Of a DNA stretch of 64,000 nucleotides, positions 1 to 7,995 are shown one piece after another. Under the pieces are notes generated by a model, which was not told the DNA's origin, did no database searches, and worked only from the letters and a program-made list of their open reading frames with translations. Numbering within the stretch: position 1 is the stretch's first letter; each line of letters opens with the position of its first letter. Origin of the DNA: Chloroflexota bacterium (lineage in GTDB: Bacteria > Chloroflexota > UBA6077 > JACCZL01); NCBI GenBank assembly GCA_020845495.1, contig JADLFM010000037.1:39585-103584 (forward strand), in the 5' to 3' direction. The position numbers and the translations under genes were made by a program.

Positions 1-420
1 GGGAAGGGCACAGCGATCCTCTGGGGTGCCCTGCTCGGGTTAGCTTACGTGCAGAGCGGCTTCACGATGCCGTTGCCGCCGCCCGACCGTGGCCCCGGCA
101 TACACACGCCGCTCACCGGCTTTGACGCTGCCCGTCGTCAACTCGTCGTCGGCCCGGCCGGTGCGGCCGCACAGACTGCCGCGGCCGCTTCCGATCCTCT
201 CGTCGAGACGGGCCTGCTCGAAACTGAACGTGCCGTGCTCGTACCGCTCGCGAGCCTCCGGGATGGTCCGCACACGGTCGACGTCGTGGTCCACGGGGCC
301 GCTCAGGCCACCGGAGTCAGGAGCGTGCGGCGCGGTCCACTCGCCTTCCAGCACGAGGGCGACACCGTCCGCACCAGCCTGAGCCTCGATCCGACCGACT
401 TCCTGATCGTGGAGCGCTGA
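1..420 (+). CDS. C-terminal fragment of an unidentified protein, possibly a glycoside hydrolase-like protein
   Basis: The frame is open from the first base and stops at 420, so 139 residues of a gene that begins before the window are visible. The segment starts with a Gly- and Trp-rich stretch (GKGTAILWGALLGLAY) and ends in beta-strand-like sequence (AVLVPLASLRDGPHTVDV, then SLDPTDFLIVER). Tails of this kind occur at the C-terminus of large beta-galactosidase-like proteins with a trimerisation domain, but that is only an impression. The opposite strand is also open over 40-459, but it is rich in Arg and Gly and looks like a shadow. No function is assigned with confidence. Confidence 0.5.
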   Translation, partial: GKGTAILWGALLGLAYVQSGFTMPLPPPDRGPGIHTPLTGFDAARRQLVVGPAGAAAQTAAAASDPLVETGLLETERAVLVPLASLRDGPHTVDVVVHGAAQATGVRSVRRGPLAFQHEGDTVRTSLSLDPTDFLIVER

Positions 421-625
421 GGGCAGGGAGCGCACCCGAAGCCCAGAGGCTACGTGCACCCCCCCTCCCAGCCTCGGAGAGGCCCCTCACCGTCAGCCCC
501 TTTCTTCCCACGCGAGTGCGGGGATCGGAAGGACGAGGCGACGCACTACGTCCGCCACACCCTTTGCCCCCACACCGGGGGAGGGATCGGGGATGAGGGG
601 TAGCTCGGCCGGGTTGGGACGCCGG

Positions 626-1180
626 TTACGTCCGCCGCCTGAATCGCCAGCGTGTCACCGTACCCGGAAAGGCATCCCAGCCGAAGGCCACGCTCGGGTG
701 CAGTACCCACAATCCACCCTCGTCCCATTGGTCTGGACTTGGGTGGTAGTTGTGGCTCTGTCCATACTTCGTGACGAACGCCGCCACCAGCCGTTCGGCA
801 AGCGCCCGATCAGGACGGCCGGCCTCCTGCACGTCGCCCTCCAGAACAACCACCTCGTCGCCGCTCTCCAGGTGCACGACAATGGCCGGGTTGGCTGCCA
901 GATTGCGCCCCCGCCGGGTCTCCGGGCTGCCGTCGAAGTACAGCGCGTCGTCGACCCAGACCGCCCAGGCCGGCATCGCATGCGGACGACCGTCCGGACG
1001 GGTGGTGCAAAACCAGTAGTTGCGTTCCCGCTCTAGCCGCTCGACGGCCCAACTCCAGGGCATCAGCGTGTCATCGTTCTCCGGAACGCCGTACCCGTCT
1101 GGCATGAGCGGGCGACTCGGCACCGGCTCGGCCGCGGCGCTCCCTGCCTTCAACGTGTTCGCTTCACTCGACTCAGTCAT
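626..1180 (-). CDS. Pyridoxamine 5'-phosphate oxidase-family FMN-binding protein
   Basis: The 184-residue product has the split-barrel PPOX fold pattern. After a 40-residue variable N-terminus come RNYWFCTTRPDGRPHAMPAW, then VWVDDALYFDGSPETRRGRNL and IVVHLESGDEVVVLEGDVQE, which are the strands that normally bind FMN or F420. It ends in a basic WRFRRRT. Such proteins are flavin- or F420-dependent oxidoreductases of mostly unknown substrate; it is unlikely to be the vitamin B6 enzyme itself. The ATG at 1180 has a GAAGGTGG ribosome-binding sequence 3-5 nt upstream. It is divergent from the WYL regulator starting at 1409, and the gap holds a perfect palindrome at 1247-1265, so it is probably that regulator's target. 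Confidence 0.85.
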   Translation of the reverse strand: MTESSEANTLKAGSAAAEPVPSRPLMPDGYGVPENDDTLMPWSWAVERLERERNYWFCTTRPDGRPHAMPAWAVWVDDALYFDGSPETRRGRNLAANPAIVVHLESGDEVVVLEGDVQEAGRPDRALAERLVAAFVTKYGQSHNYHPSPDQWDEGGLWVLHPSVAFGWDAFPGTVTRWRFRRRT

Positions 1181-1246
1181 CGACCACCTTCCCTCTCCGA
1201 TGAGATCGCGTCAATCGACCCCACTCCATCACCATACGTCGCCATA

Positions 1247-1265
1247 TATGACACCTCATGTCATA
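1247..1265. promoter_or_regulatory. Perfect inverted repeat TATGACA-N5-TGTCATA, candidate operator
   Basis: A 7-bp perfect inverted repeat with a 5-bp spacer lies between the divergent PPOX-family gene (start 1180) and the WYL regulator (start 1409). It is AT-rich against a GC-rich background and adjoins a TATATG sequence that could be part of a promoter. Its symmetry suits a dimeric helix-turn-helix protein. Assignment to the neighbouring regulator is inferred from position only. Confidence 0.5.
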
Positions 1266-1408
1266 CTTGCCGGCGACATCGAGGGTCGTGACGACCTGTG
1301 GCGTGGCTCCGGATTGCGTACCGGGGCACCTGACGGCGCAGGTCTGGACGGTCGACTGATCTCGGGTGGCGCGGGCGACGCACGCCGTTGAGCGACGAGG
1401 ACGAACCG

Positions 1409-2605
1409 ATGCGAGCTGACCGACTGCTCTCGATTCTGCTCCAGCTACAGGTGCATCGGCGCCTGACCGCGCGCGCCCTGGCGAGGAGGCTGGAAGTCTC
1501 GGAGCGAACGATTCACCGCGACATGGAGGCGCTGAGCGCCGCCGGTATCCCTGTTTACGCCGAGCGTGGTGCGGGTGGCGGCTGGGTGCTGCCGGACTCG
1601 TTCCGCACCGACGTCACCGGTCTGACCGACGCCGAGATCCGAGCGCTTGTCGTCGCCACGCCGGCACGGCCGCTCGCCGATCTGGGGCTCGACAAGGCAT
1701 CGGACGCCGCGCTCGTCAAGTTGCTGGCCGCCCTCCCCACGCTGGCCCGGCGCGACGCCGAATATGCGCGCCAGCGCCTCTACGTCGATCCGACCGGTTG
1801 GCGGCGTGCCGACGAGGCCGTCCCCTTCCTCACGATTCTGCAAGAGGCTATCTGGCAGGAGCGCAGAGTGCGCCTCACCTACCAGCGCGCTGATGGCCAG
1901 GCCGTCGAGCGGACCGTCGACCCCTTCGGGCTGGTCGCGAAGGGGAGCCGCTGGTATCTGGTGGCAGGCGTCGACGGGACACCTCGGACCTACCGGGTCT
2001 CCCGCGTGCACGCCGTCGCTCTCCTGGACGAGGCGTGTATCCGGCCGCCCGACTTCGATCTCGCGGCGTTCTGGGCAGCCTCAACAGTCGACTTCGTCGC
2101 CGCGCTCCCTCGCTATCCGATCGCCGTTCGGGTGGCGCCCGATGTCGTGCGTCGCTTATGGATCCCCGGTGCGTATGCGCAGATACAGGGGCTCGGCGAC
2201 CCAGAGCCAGACGGGTGGCAGACCGCTCGGCTGGTGCTCCAGACGCTCGAAGAAGCGTGCGCCTACGTGCTGGGCTTCGGCACAGGCATGGCCGTCGTCG
2301 AACCGGTCGAACTCCGCGAGCGAGTCGTTCGGACCGCCCGAGAGATCGCTACCTTCTACGACCGCGCGCCCTGCCGTCAGCCTGACCGTTCCGAGATGCC
2401 TGGCCTGGCTTGCGCCGCATCGAACGATCCTCCATCCTCTCCCACGCACCGCCCCTGCTGCGCCGCCAACCCATGCGCCGCCGATCCATGCGCCGCCGAT
2501 CCGTGCGCCGTCGATCCAGAGGAGGACACGCATGTCACCGTCTGCCCGCGCCCTGGCTCACACGCTTCGCGGCGGCCTGATCCCGGCTGTGCCGGTCCCC
2601 TTTGA
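1409..2605 (+). CDS. HTH/WYL-domain transcriptional regulator (YafY-like) with a cysteine-repeat tail
   Basis: The 398-residue product has an N-terminal HTH_11 winged helix (RADRLLSILLQLQVHRRLTA, then ARRLEVSERTIHRDMEAL) at about residues 1-60. A WYL domain follows at about 140-220 (RRVRLTYQRADG, KGSRWYLVAGVDG, TYRVSRVHAV), then a WCX-type C-terminal region ending near VRTAREIATFY. WYL domains sense ligands, often nucleic acid or small molecules. The ATG at 1409 is preferred over a TTG at 1388 because GAGG lies 8 nt before it. After the normal family end there is an unusual tail of about 70 residues containing CAANP, CAADP, CAADP, CAVDP, encoded by a 15-bp tandem repeat. The reading frame overlaps the next gene by 74 bp. 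It probably controls the divergent PPOX gene, itself, or both. Confidence 0.88.
   Translation: MRADRLLSILLQLQVHRRLTARALARRLEVSERTIHRDMEALSAAGIPVYAERGAGGGWVLPDSFRTDVTGLTDAEIRALVVATPARPLADLGLDKASDAALVKLLAALPTLARRDAEYARQRLYVDPTGWRRADEAVPFLTILQEAIWQERRVRLTYQRADGQAVERTVDPFGLVAKGSRWYLVAGVDGTPRTYRVSRVHAVALLDEACIRPPDFDLAAFWAASTVDFVAALPRYPIAVRVAPDVVRRLWIPGAYAQIQGLGDPEPDGWQTARLVLQTLEEACAYVLGFGTGMAVVEPVELRERVVRTAREIATFYDRAPCRQPDRSEMPGLACAASNDPPSSPTHRPCCAANPCAADPCAADPCAVDPEEDTHVTVCPRPGSHASRRPDPGCAGPL
2456..2515 (+). repeat. 15-bp tandem repeat inside the 3' end of the WYL regulator gene
   Basis: The unit CCATGCGCCGCCGAT occurs exactly at 2471-2485 and 2486-2500, with a two-mismatch copy at 2501-2515 and a degenerate copy at 2456-2470. 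Because 15 is a multiple of 3 it adds pentapeptides of the type CAADP without breaking the frame. The array ends a few bases before the ribosome-binding site AGAGGAGG of the next gene. Confidence 0.85.
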
Positions 2606-3560
2606 CGCAGATGCGCGTATCCATCGGCGCGCCCAGGAACGGTATGTCGAGCGCCTCGCCAGCGAGCCGATTGCTGGCGTGGCGGTCTGGGCACACACCG
2701 GGCGTGGCCTGCTCCTCGACGACACCCAGCGGCGGGAGGTGCTCCAGACCTGGCGGACCGGCTTCCCGCGCGCCATCGTCGCCGGCGTCGGCTCCCGGGA
2801 GACGGGCTCGGCTGAGGCTTCATTCGCGGTCTTCCGGTCCGACACACTTCGACTCGCCGAGGCCGCTCTCCGCGACGGCGCGGATGCACTGATGGCCTAT
2901 GCTCCAACGATCTACCGTACACTCCCGCCGGCTGAGCGCGACCGCCGCATCGTCGAGCATCACCGCGCTCTCGCCAACCTTGGCGCGCCGCTGATCTTGT
3001 TCTTCCTGTACGAAGCGGCCGGCGGCATTACCTACACGCTCGACGTCCTGGCCGAGCTGTTCGCGCTTCCGAACGTGGTCGGCATCAAGATGGCGACCCT
3101 CGACAGTGTGATGACGTTTCAGGACGTCGCGGCCCTCATCCGTACCCGCTTCCCCGGGACACTCCTGATCACCGGCGAAGACCGCTTCCTGGGCTACTCG
3201 CTCCAGTGCGGCGCTCAGGCAGCCCTGATCGGGATGGGCGCGGCCTGCATTCCTCCTCAGGTTGCCCTGCTCGAAGCCCACCGCGACGGCGACGCCGCCC
3301 GTTTCCTCGACCTATCAGCCCGCATCGACGCACTCGCGCAGGCGACGTTCGTCGCACCGATGGAAGGCTACATTCGGCGGATGCTGTGGGCTGCCGCGGC
3401 CGAGGGCAGCATCCCTGACGAGGCCGCCTACGACCCCTGGGGTCCGCCGCTCCAGGCTGGCGAGCGCGAGCGGGTCGTCGCCGCCGTTCAAGCGTGTCTG
3501 ACCGAAGCGCAGCCGAGCGTTGCTTCTGCTTCAGGGCAACCGCTGCTACGGTCGGTGTAG
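2532..3560 (+). CDS. Dihydrodipicolinate synthase / N-acetylneuraminate lyase-superfamily enzyme
   Basis: The 342-residue TIM-barrel protein matches the DapA superfamily of Schiff-base class I aldolases. The putative Schiff-base lysine is K186 in NVVGIKMATLDS and the active-site tyrosine is Y160 in LILFFLYEAAGG. The N-terminus has the family pattern GGLIPAVPVPFDADARI, followed by a nucleotide-like AVWAHTGRGLLLDD segment. The usual GTTGE pattern for pyruvate carboxylate binding is replaced by AHTGRG, so true dihydrodipicolinate synthesis is doubtful and a catabolic keto-acid aldolase or dehydratase is more likely. The ATG at 2532 has AGAGGAGG 6-7 nt upstream. It overlaps the end of the WYL regulator by 74 bp and may be co-transcribed with it. 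Confidence 0.85.
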   Translation: MSPSARALAHTLRGGLIPAVPVPFDADARIHRRAQERYVERLASEPIAGVAVWAHTGRGLLLDDTQRREVLQTWRTGFPRAIVAGVGSRETGSAEASFAVFRSDTLRLAEAALRDGADALMAYAPTIYRTLPPAERDRRIVEHHRALANLGAPLILFFLYEAAGGITYTLDVLAELFALPNVVGIKMATLDSVMTFQDVAALIRTRFPGTLLITGEDRFLGYSLQCGAQAALIGMGAACIPPQVALLEAHRDGDAARFLDLSARIDALAQATFVAPMEGYIRRMLWAAAAEGSIPDEAAYDPWGPPLQAGERERVVAAVQACLTEAQPSVASASGQPLLRSV

Positions 3561-3992
3561 CCAGGCTCCCAGATTCACGTGCGACCATCCTGCCTCAGTC
3601 GGGTCCGGGGGTGGCCGCCCCTGGGCGCCGGATGTGTAGCGGCCCGAGTAGCCTGTCCCGCGGGCGTCCGCGACGCCTGGGCAACGCACCTCGTCCGGCA
3701 GGGGGTAGGCCAGCCGTTCGTGGGCGTTACGAGGGTCGACGAAGGGCCGTGTGGGGGTCGGTTACTCGGGCCACCAGGAGCCTACCACTGCACATCGCCC
3801 GGCGCGCGCCGGCATGCGTCTCGATGCTGTCACGGAGCACCATCGCGCCTTGCTGACGAGTGGAGAGGCGAGCGGACAGGTGATACGTCGGCCACACGGC
3901 CGTGGGAAACGACTACTCGCCACTCCCAAGTCCGCGCGCCCACTCGCTACTCACCACGTGCCACGGGCCACTTGCCACGGGCCACCGGCCAC
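3561..3992. other. Intergenic region between convergent genes, no gene seen
   Basis: This 432-bp gap separates the ends of the DapA-superfamily gene and the YprB-like gene. Several frames are open by chance, but none has family-like sequence. Its distal part is occupied by the CCACT-rich degenerate repeat. No clear terminator hairpin was found. Confidence 0.6.
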
Positions 3993-4018
3993 TCACCGCT
4001 GGCCACTCGCCACTCGGC
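3912..4018. repeat. Degenerate CCACT/GCCAC short tandem repeat
   Basis: About 107 bp consist of imperfect 6- to 14-bp units built from CCACT, GCCACT and GCCACGGGCCAC. The array crosses the stop codon of the YprB-like gene at 3993-3995 and supplies its last residues (GRVASGQR in minus-strand translation). It is contiguous, with no spacers, so it is a slippage-type repeat. Confidence 0.75.
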
Positions 4019-5309
4019 CCCGGCGGGCGATCAGCCGGGCGAGGCGATGCTCGAGGGCCGCCCGCTCGGCTGCTGCATCGAGGCGCAGTCGCATCCCTCG
4101 AAGCTCGACGACGACCAGCGCTTCCTCCACCACCGCGATGGCCGCATCGAAGTCACGAGCGCGGTGCTCGTAGTGCTTGGCAAGCTCGACGAGCGGCGTA
4201 CAATCGTCCAACCCGAGCAGCGCGAGGCGGCGCCACAACTGGACGGCACGGTCGTGGCGAGCGGTCCGCTTGCAGAGTGCCGCCAGCCGCGCCGCGGCCT
4301 TCGCCCGTAGATCTGCGCTCCGGCTCGTGTCGAGCGTTCGTTCGTAGCAGGCGCAGGCGTCGTCGGTAAGCCCGAGCGCCTCGTAGATGCGGCCAACCGC
4401 GAAGACGTCTTCCGGGGCAGCGTCCGCGGGCGCACCAAGCAGCCGCCCAAGACGGCAGGTTAGCGACACCAGGCTCAGAATGTCGTGGAGATTGTGCTCG
4501 AAGACGCGCACCATCGGGCCGGCCGACTCGCCACGAACGTAGCGGAAGTACAGGTCGGGGATCATCCAGGACGGGACGTCGCGCTCGCGCTGGTGTCCGA
4601 GAACGGCTCGTTCCAACGCGCCAAGCGTGCAGGACTCCAGCCGATCCCGCCAGATGCGCCGCGAAGGGTGGAGCAGGTCCAGGTGGACGCCGAGTCGGAG
4701 AGCGGAGCGCTGGCGGTTTGCCGTGAAGCGCGTCACGATCAACGGCACGTCGAACGCCTTGCCATTGAAACTGACGATCGCCTCAAAGCGCGCAACGGCG
4801 GCGTTCAGGAGCGCCAGCATCGCCGGCTCCTCGGCATGGTGGCGCATGAAGAACTGGCGGACCACGAACCGCTCGGCCTCGAACCAGCCTAGCCCGATCA
4901 GGAAGGCATACGTGCCGGTGCCGCCCGCCAATCCCGTCGTCTCGGTGTCGAGGAAGAGGACCGCTTCGCGGTCGAGTGGGGGCAGCGTTGCGCTGCGCGC
5001 CAGGCAACCAAGCGCCCGGTCGTCGAGGGCGTAGAAGCCGCCGAGCCGCTCGGCGCCGTGGCGATAGTCGAGCGGGAACGAGCGCTCGGCAACAAAGCAC
5101 GCCCCGAGCGGCCCGTCGTGAATGGCACCCGCGACGAGCCGATCGACGTCGCGGCGGCGGGACGGTGGGGCGGCGCCGGGTCGCGGTGATTCGCCCGGCC
5201 TTGACGTGACGTCCGGAGGCGGGCGATCGGCGCCCATATCCAGATCCGCTGGTGGCGACCGGCTCGGCCCGAGGACGCGACGGAGACGCTCGCGAATATC
5301 GCTGCTCAT
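3993..5309 (-). CDS. YprB-like RNase H-fold exonuclease with C-terminal TPR-like helices
   Basis: The 438-residue product contains an RNase_H_2 (YprB) domain at about 115-285. The DEDD-type acidic residues are visible: D121 and E123 in LFLDTETTGL, D187 in SFNGKAFDVPL, and D276 in HNLHDILSL. Residues 1-110 are a low-complexity, Pro- and Arg-rich leader ending in a short conserved GGFYALDDRALG segment. Residues about 300-430 form TPR-like helical hairpins (ALGLTDDACACYERTL, LWRRLALLGL, FDAAIAVVEEALVVV). The domain predicts a metal-dependent 3'-5' exonuclease or structure-specific nuclease; its substrate is unknown. The C-terminal codons lie inside the CCACT-rich repeat, so the final residues are probably not conserved. 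Confidence 0.85.
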   Translation of the reverse strand: MSSDIRERLRRVLGPSRSPPADLDMGADRPPPDVTSRPGESPRPGAAPPSRRRDVDRLVAGAIHDGPLGACFVAERSFPLDYRHGAERLGGFYALDDRALGCLARSATLPPLDREAVLFLDTETTGLAGGTGTYAFLIGLGWFEAERFVVRQFFMRHHAEEPAMLALLNAAVARFEAIVSFNGKAFDVPLIVTRFTANRQRSALRLGVHLDLLHPSRRIWRDRLESCTLGALERAVLGHQRERDVPSWMIPDLYFRYVRGESAGPMVRVFEHNLHDILSLVSLTCRLGRLLGAPADAAPEDVFAVGRIYEALGLTDDACACYERTLDTSRSADLRAKAAARLAALCKRTARHDRAVQLWRRLALLGLDDCTPLVELAKHYEHRARDFDAAIAVVEEALVVVELRGMRLRLDAAAERAALEHRLARLIARRGRVASGQR

Positions 5310-5449
5310 CTCGCGGTCGGCTCCGTATCACGTTCTCCCGGACGTCGGGGTGACCCCCGTCGGGGGGTTGGCGGCGCCTGTCGTACCCACTGCTCCGCGT
5401 CAACCTCACGCGCGCCGGCGCCGAGCGAGGCACCCACATTCGTTAGCAG

Positions 5450-6688
5450 CTAGGGGCTGACCACGACCCCCTGGTTATGCCGCTCGGCGTCTGTGCGAGC
5501 CAATCGCTTCTCGATCGCCCGCCCGAGTCGCGCGATGCCTTCCTCGATCCTGTCAGGCGGGACGTTCGAGAAGTTGAGCCGCATCGTGTTGTGACCGCTG
5601 CGGTCGGCGTGGAACGATTGGCCCGGCACGAAGGCGACGTTCTCCGCGAGCGCGTCGGCCAGCAGTTCGCGCGTGTCGATCGACGGCGGCAGTTCGGCCC
5701 AGACAAACAGTCCGCCCTCCGCCCGCGTCCAGCGGCACCCTTCGGGGAAGTACCGCTCGAGCGCGCGAAGCATGACGTCGCGACGCTCCCGGTAGACGTC
5801 GCGAATCTTCTCAATATGGGCGTCGAGGAAGCCTTCCTTGTGGCAGACCTCATAGGTCGCCATCTGGGATGCGGAGGACGTATGCAGGTCGGCGGGCTGC
5901 TTCCCGAACACGAGCATGTCGTACAGGTCGCGCGGCGCCACGATCCAGCCAAGACGGAAGCCGGGTGCCAGAATCTTTGAGAACGTCCCAAGGTAGATGA
6001 TGCCTTCTGGCCAGAGCGAGCGCAGGCTCGGGGGCGAAGCGCCTTCGAAGCGCAGTTCACCGTATGGGTCGTCCTCGACGATCGGCACGCCGTGGTGCCT
6101 GGCCGTTTCGACCAGGATCTCACGTCGACGAGCGCTCATGGTCCGGCCGCTTGGGTTCTGGAAGTTCGGAAGCGCGTAGATAAACTTGACTGGGTGCCGG
6201 CGTAGGATACTGTCGAGCTCCTCGCTGCGCATGCCCTCGTCGTCCATCGGGACGATCACATACTCAGCCTGATAGGAGTCGAACGCCTGGATCGCCCCCA
6301 TGTAGCTTGGATTCTCCAGGCAGACCGCGTCGCCAGGGTTCAGAAAGACCTTGCCGACTAGATCCAGCCCCTGCTGCGAGCCATTGGTGATCAGGATGTC
6401 TCCTGCCTGGGCCGGGATGCCGAGCCGAGTCATTCGCTGGGCAAGCACCTCGCGCAGCGGTGCGTACCCCTCAGTCGGACCGTACTGGAGCGCCGCGCTG
6501 CCGTTCGTCTCCAACACCCACTCGAACGCCCTGCGGTACTCGTCGACCGGGAACAGCTCCGGCGCCGGCAGGCCGCCGGCCAGCGAGATAACCTCCGGCC
6601 GAGCGGTGAGCTTGAGCAACTCGCGGATGTCGGATGCCTGCATCCGACTGGTGCGGTCGGCGAACTTTGTGTTCCAGGAGACGGACAT
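5450..6688 (-). CDS. PLP-dependent class I/II aminotransferase (LysN / 2-aminoadipate aminotransferase-like)
   Basis: The 412-residue protein shows fold-type I aminotransferase features: EVISLAGGLPAPELFPVDEY at the N-terminus, ALQYGPTEGYAPLREVLA, ITNGSQQGLDLVGKVFLNPG, PNFQNPSGRTMS, the PLP lysine in GTFSKILAPGFRLGWI, and a final arginine in TMRLNFSNVP that binds the carboxylate. This subgroup includes LysN, kynurenine/aminoadipate aminotransferases and MocR-type catalytic domains; no HTH domain is present. The ATG at 6688 is chosen because GGAG stands 7 nt upstream and the family starts there; the frame stays open for about 100 more non-conserved residues. The ribosome-binding site can pair with an upstream segment (see 6691-6759). 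Confidence 0.9.
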   Translation of the reverse strand: MSVSWNTKFADRTSRMQASDIRELLKLTARPEVISLAGGLPAPELFPVDEYRRAFEWVLETNGSAALQYGPTEGYAPLREVLAQRMTRLGIPAQAGDILITNGSQQGLDLVGKVFLNPGDAVCLENPSYMGAIQAFDSYQAEYVIVPMDDEGMRSEELDSILRRHPVKFIYALPNFQNPSGRTMSARRREILVETARHHGVPIVEDDPYGELRFEGASPPSLRSLWPEGIIYLGTFSKILAPGFRLGWIVAPRDLYDMLVFGKQPADLHTSSASQMATYEVCHKEGFLDAHIEKIRDVYRERRDVMLRALERYFPEGCRWTRAEGGLFVWAELPPSIDTRELLADALAENVAFVPGQSFHADRSGHNTMRLNFSNVPPDRIEEGIARLGRAIEKRLARTDAERHNQGVVVSP

Positions 6689-6990
6689 TGAGGACTCCGC
6701 GTACCATCTACCGTGGCGGCCTGGGATCAGGCCAGATACCTCCGCCTCGTGAGGAGTCCGGAGGGCTGCTCTGGCCACTCGCGCGGGTACGGGCACGCGC
6801 AAACCGCACCGTCGAGAGGCGCCACCTGCTGTTGGCTGAAGGATAGCAGAGGGCGCACCACAGTCTTGACGTCGGCAGGCCAGCACTTCGGCACGCCCTT
6901 GCTCCCCGACGCCCTCGCATCCCGTACCCGCCCGCTCCTCATCCCATGCCCTCGGTCGCGCGCGTGCCACAGGTGTGGCGGTCGTAGGTG
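6689..6990. other. Intergenic region between two minus-strand genes
   Basis: About 300 bp separate the unrecognised gene at 6991-7869 from the aminotransferase. It holds the candidate leader fold at 6691-6759 and a small palindrome, GCCACA-GG-TGTGGC, at 6966-6979 just after the upstream gene's stop. Otherwise nothing is recognised. A promoter for the aminotransferase is expected here but no convincing boxes were seen. Confidence 0.5.
6691..6759 (-). promoter_or_regulatory. Possible ribosome-binding-site-sequestering leader hairpin
   Basis: In the minus-strand leader of the aminotransferase, GGACTCC (6753-6759) is complementary to GGAGTCC (6691-6697), which contains the GGAG ribosome-binding site. 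Between them GGCCT and AGGCC (6718-6722 and 6729-6733) form an inner hairpin. An alternative pairing of the same CTCC with a nearer GGAG is also possible. The structure was found by eye and no energy was calculated. Confidence 0.3.
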
Positions 6991-7869
6991 TCAACCCTCG
7001 CCGAGTGCTACGGGGGTAGGCGGCAGCACCTGGCCCGTGATCGCGCCCGCGCCGAGTGAGACGCGCGCGTCGGCCCCGCCATCCAACCTCGGAACGACCT
7101 CCAGCGTGCTCACCGACACGGTCTGCACGCCGAAGGAAGCGTGGGCGAACAGGAGCACCAAACTGGCGACAAGCTCCACGGCTGCGTCAAGCTGCCGCTC
7201 GACGGCCTCCTGAATCAGCCGATCGAGCACTGCTGCATAGGGCCGGACATACTGACCACGTATCGTCGCCGCCCCAAACGGTTCGGCCAGGACGGGCAGC
7301 TTCGGGCGACCGGGATCCAGGTTGCCCGCCAGATGCCACGCCCGCCGATAGGTGAACGGAAGGTTGAAACGCAGCCAGGGCCAGCCGAACTGCACCCGGC
7401 CGCGTAGCGTGACCACGTAGTTCCCGGCTCGATTGCCCGTCAGATTGACGCCGACGAACTGGAGCGGCGCGGGCAGGCTCCGGAGGTGCTCCACCAGAAC
7501 CTCAGACGCCCCCTCAGAGCCGGGCGACGTAAGGTCGAAGGTGCCCCCGCCGACCACCAGCGAGATCGCCGCGGTCAACGCCAGCGGCGAGGGCGGCCCA
7601 GGCAGCTTGCGCAGCGGTCCGGATCGGAAGACCGAGCCGGGCGCGCCCACCTGACGGATCCTTATTGCAAAGAACTGGCCGGCCGGGGGCGTGGGGCCGG
7701 TGTACACGGCAACCCCGTCCTGCACTGGAACCTGCTGCAACTCCCGCACGACCTGCCCCACGGCTGTTACTGCGAAGACCTCAGCGGTCAACTCGCCGAC
7801 CGGGTGCGCCGGATCTCCGCTCGCAGCGAAGACCGGGATGGCATGGCCGCTGGTCAGGGATGCAGTCAA
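6991..7869 (-). CDS. Unrecognised protein, beta-rich N-terminal half and helical C-terminal half
   Basis: The 292-residue protein matches no family I can name. It has no signal peptide. Residues 1-80 look beta-rich (IPVFAASGDPAHPVGELTAE, then QFFAIRIRQVGAPGSVF). Residues 85-190 contain VVGGGTFDLTSPG, LQFVGVNLTGNRAGNYVVTL and WPWLRFNLPFTYRRAWHLAG. A helical stretch at about 210-250 (AAVLDRLIQEAVERQL, then VELVASLVLLFAHASF) follows. Coding is supported by a TTG start at 7869 with AAGGAG exactly 7 nt upstream and by protein-like composition. It lies on the same strand just downstream of the CHASE2 cyclase, 126 bp from its end, so the two may be co-transcribed. Confidence 0.65.
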   Translation of the reverse strand: MTASLTSGHAIPVFAASGDPAHPVGELTAEVFAVTAVGQVVRELQQVPVQDGVAVYTGPTPPAGQFFAIRIRQVGAPGSVFRSGPLRKLPGPPSPLALTAAISLVVGGGTFDLTSPGSEGASEVLVEHLRSLPAPLQFVGVNLTGNRAGNYVVTLRGRVQFGWPWLRFNLPFTYRRAWHLAGNLDPGRPKLPVLAEPFGAATIRGQYVRPYAAVLDRLIQEAVERQLDAAVELVASLVLLFAHASFGVQTVSVSTLEVVPRLDGGADARVSLGAGAITGQVLPPTPVALGEG

Positions 7870-7995
7870 GGTCGGTCTCCTTGCTCAATCACGCATGACA
7901 GCGCACAGCGGCCTGACCGCACTCCGCTCCTGTGCGTGGGCCGAGCCTGTAACTCCTGGCCGCGCTCGCGTGTTGAATGCGCGGATAGGTGGCGC

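Noticed and set aside
593..1391. Plus-strand frames opposite the PPOX gene
   Set aside because: The minus-strand protein has a recognisable PPOX pattern and a ribosome-binding site; the plus frames have neither.
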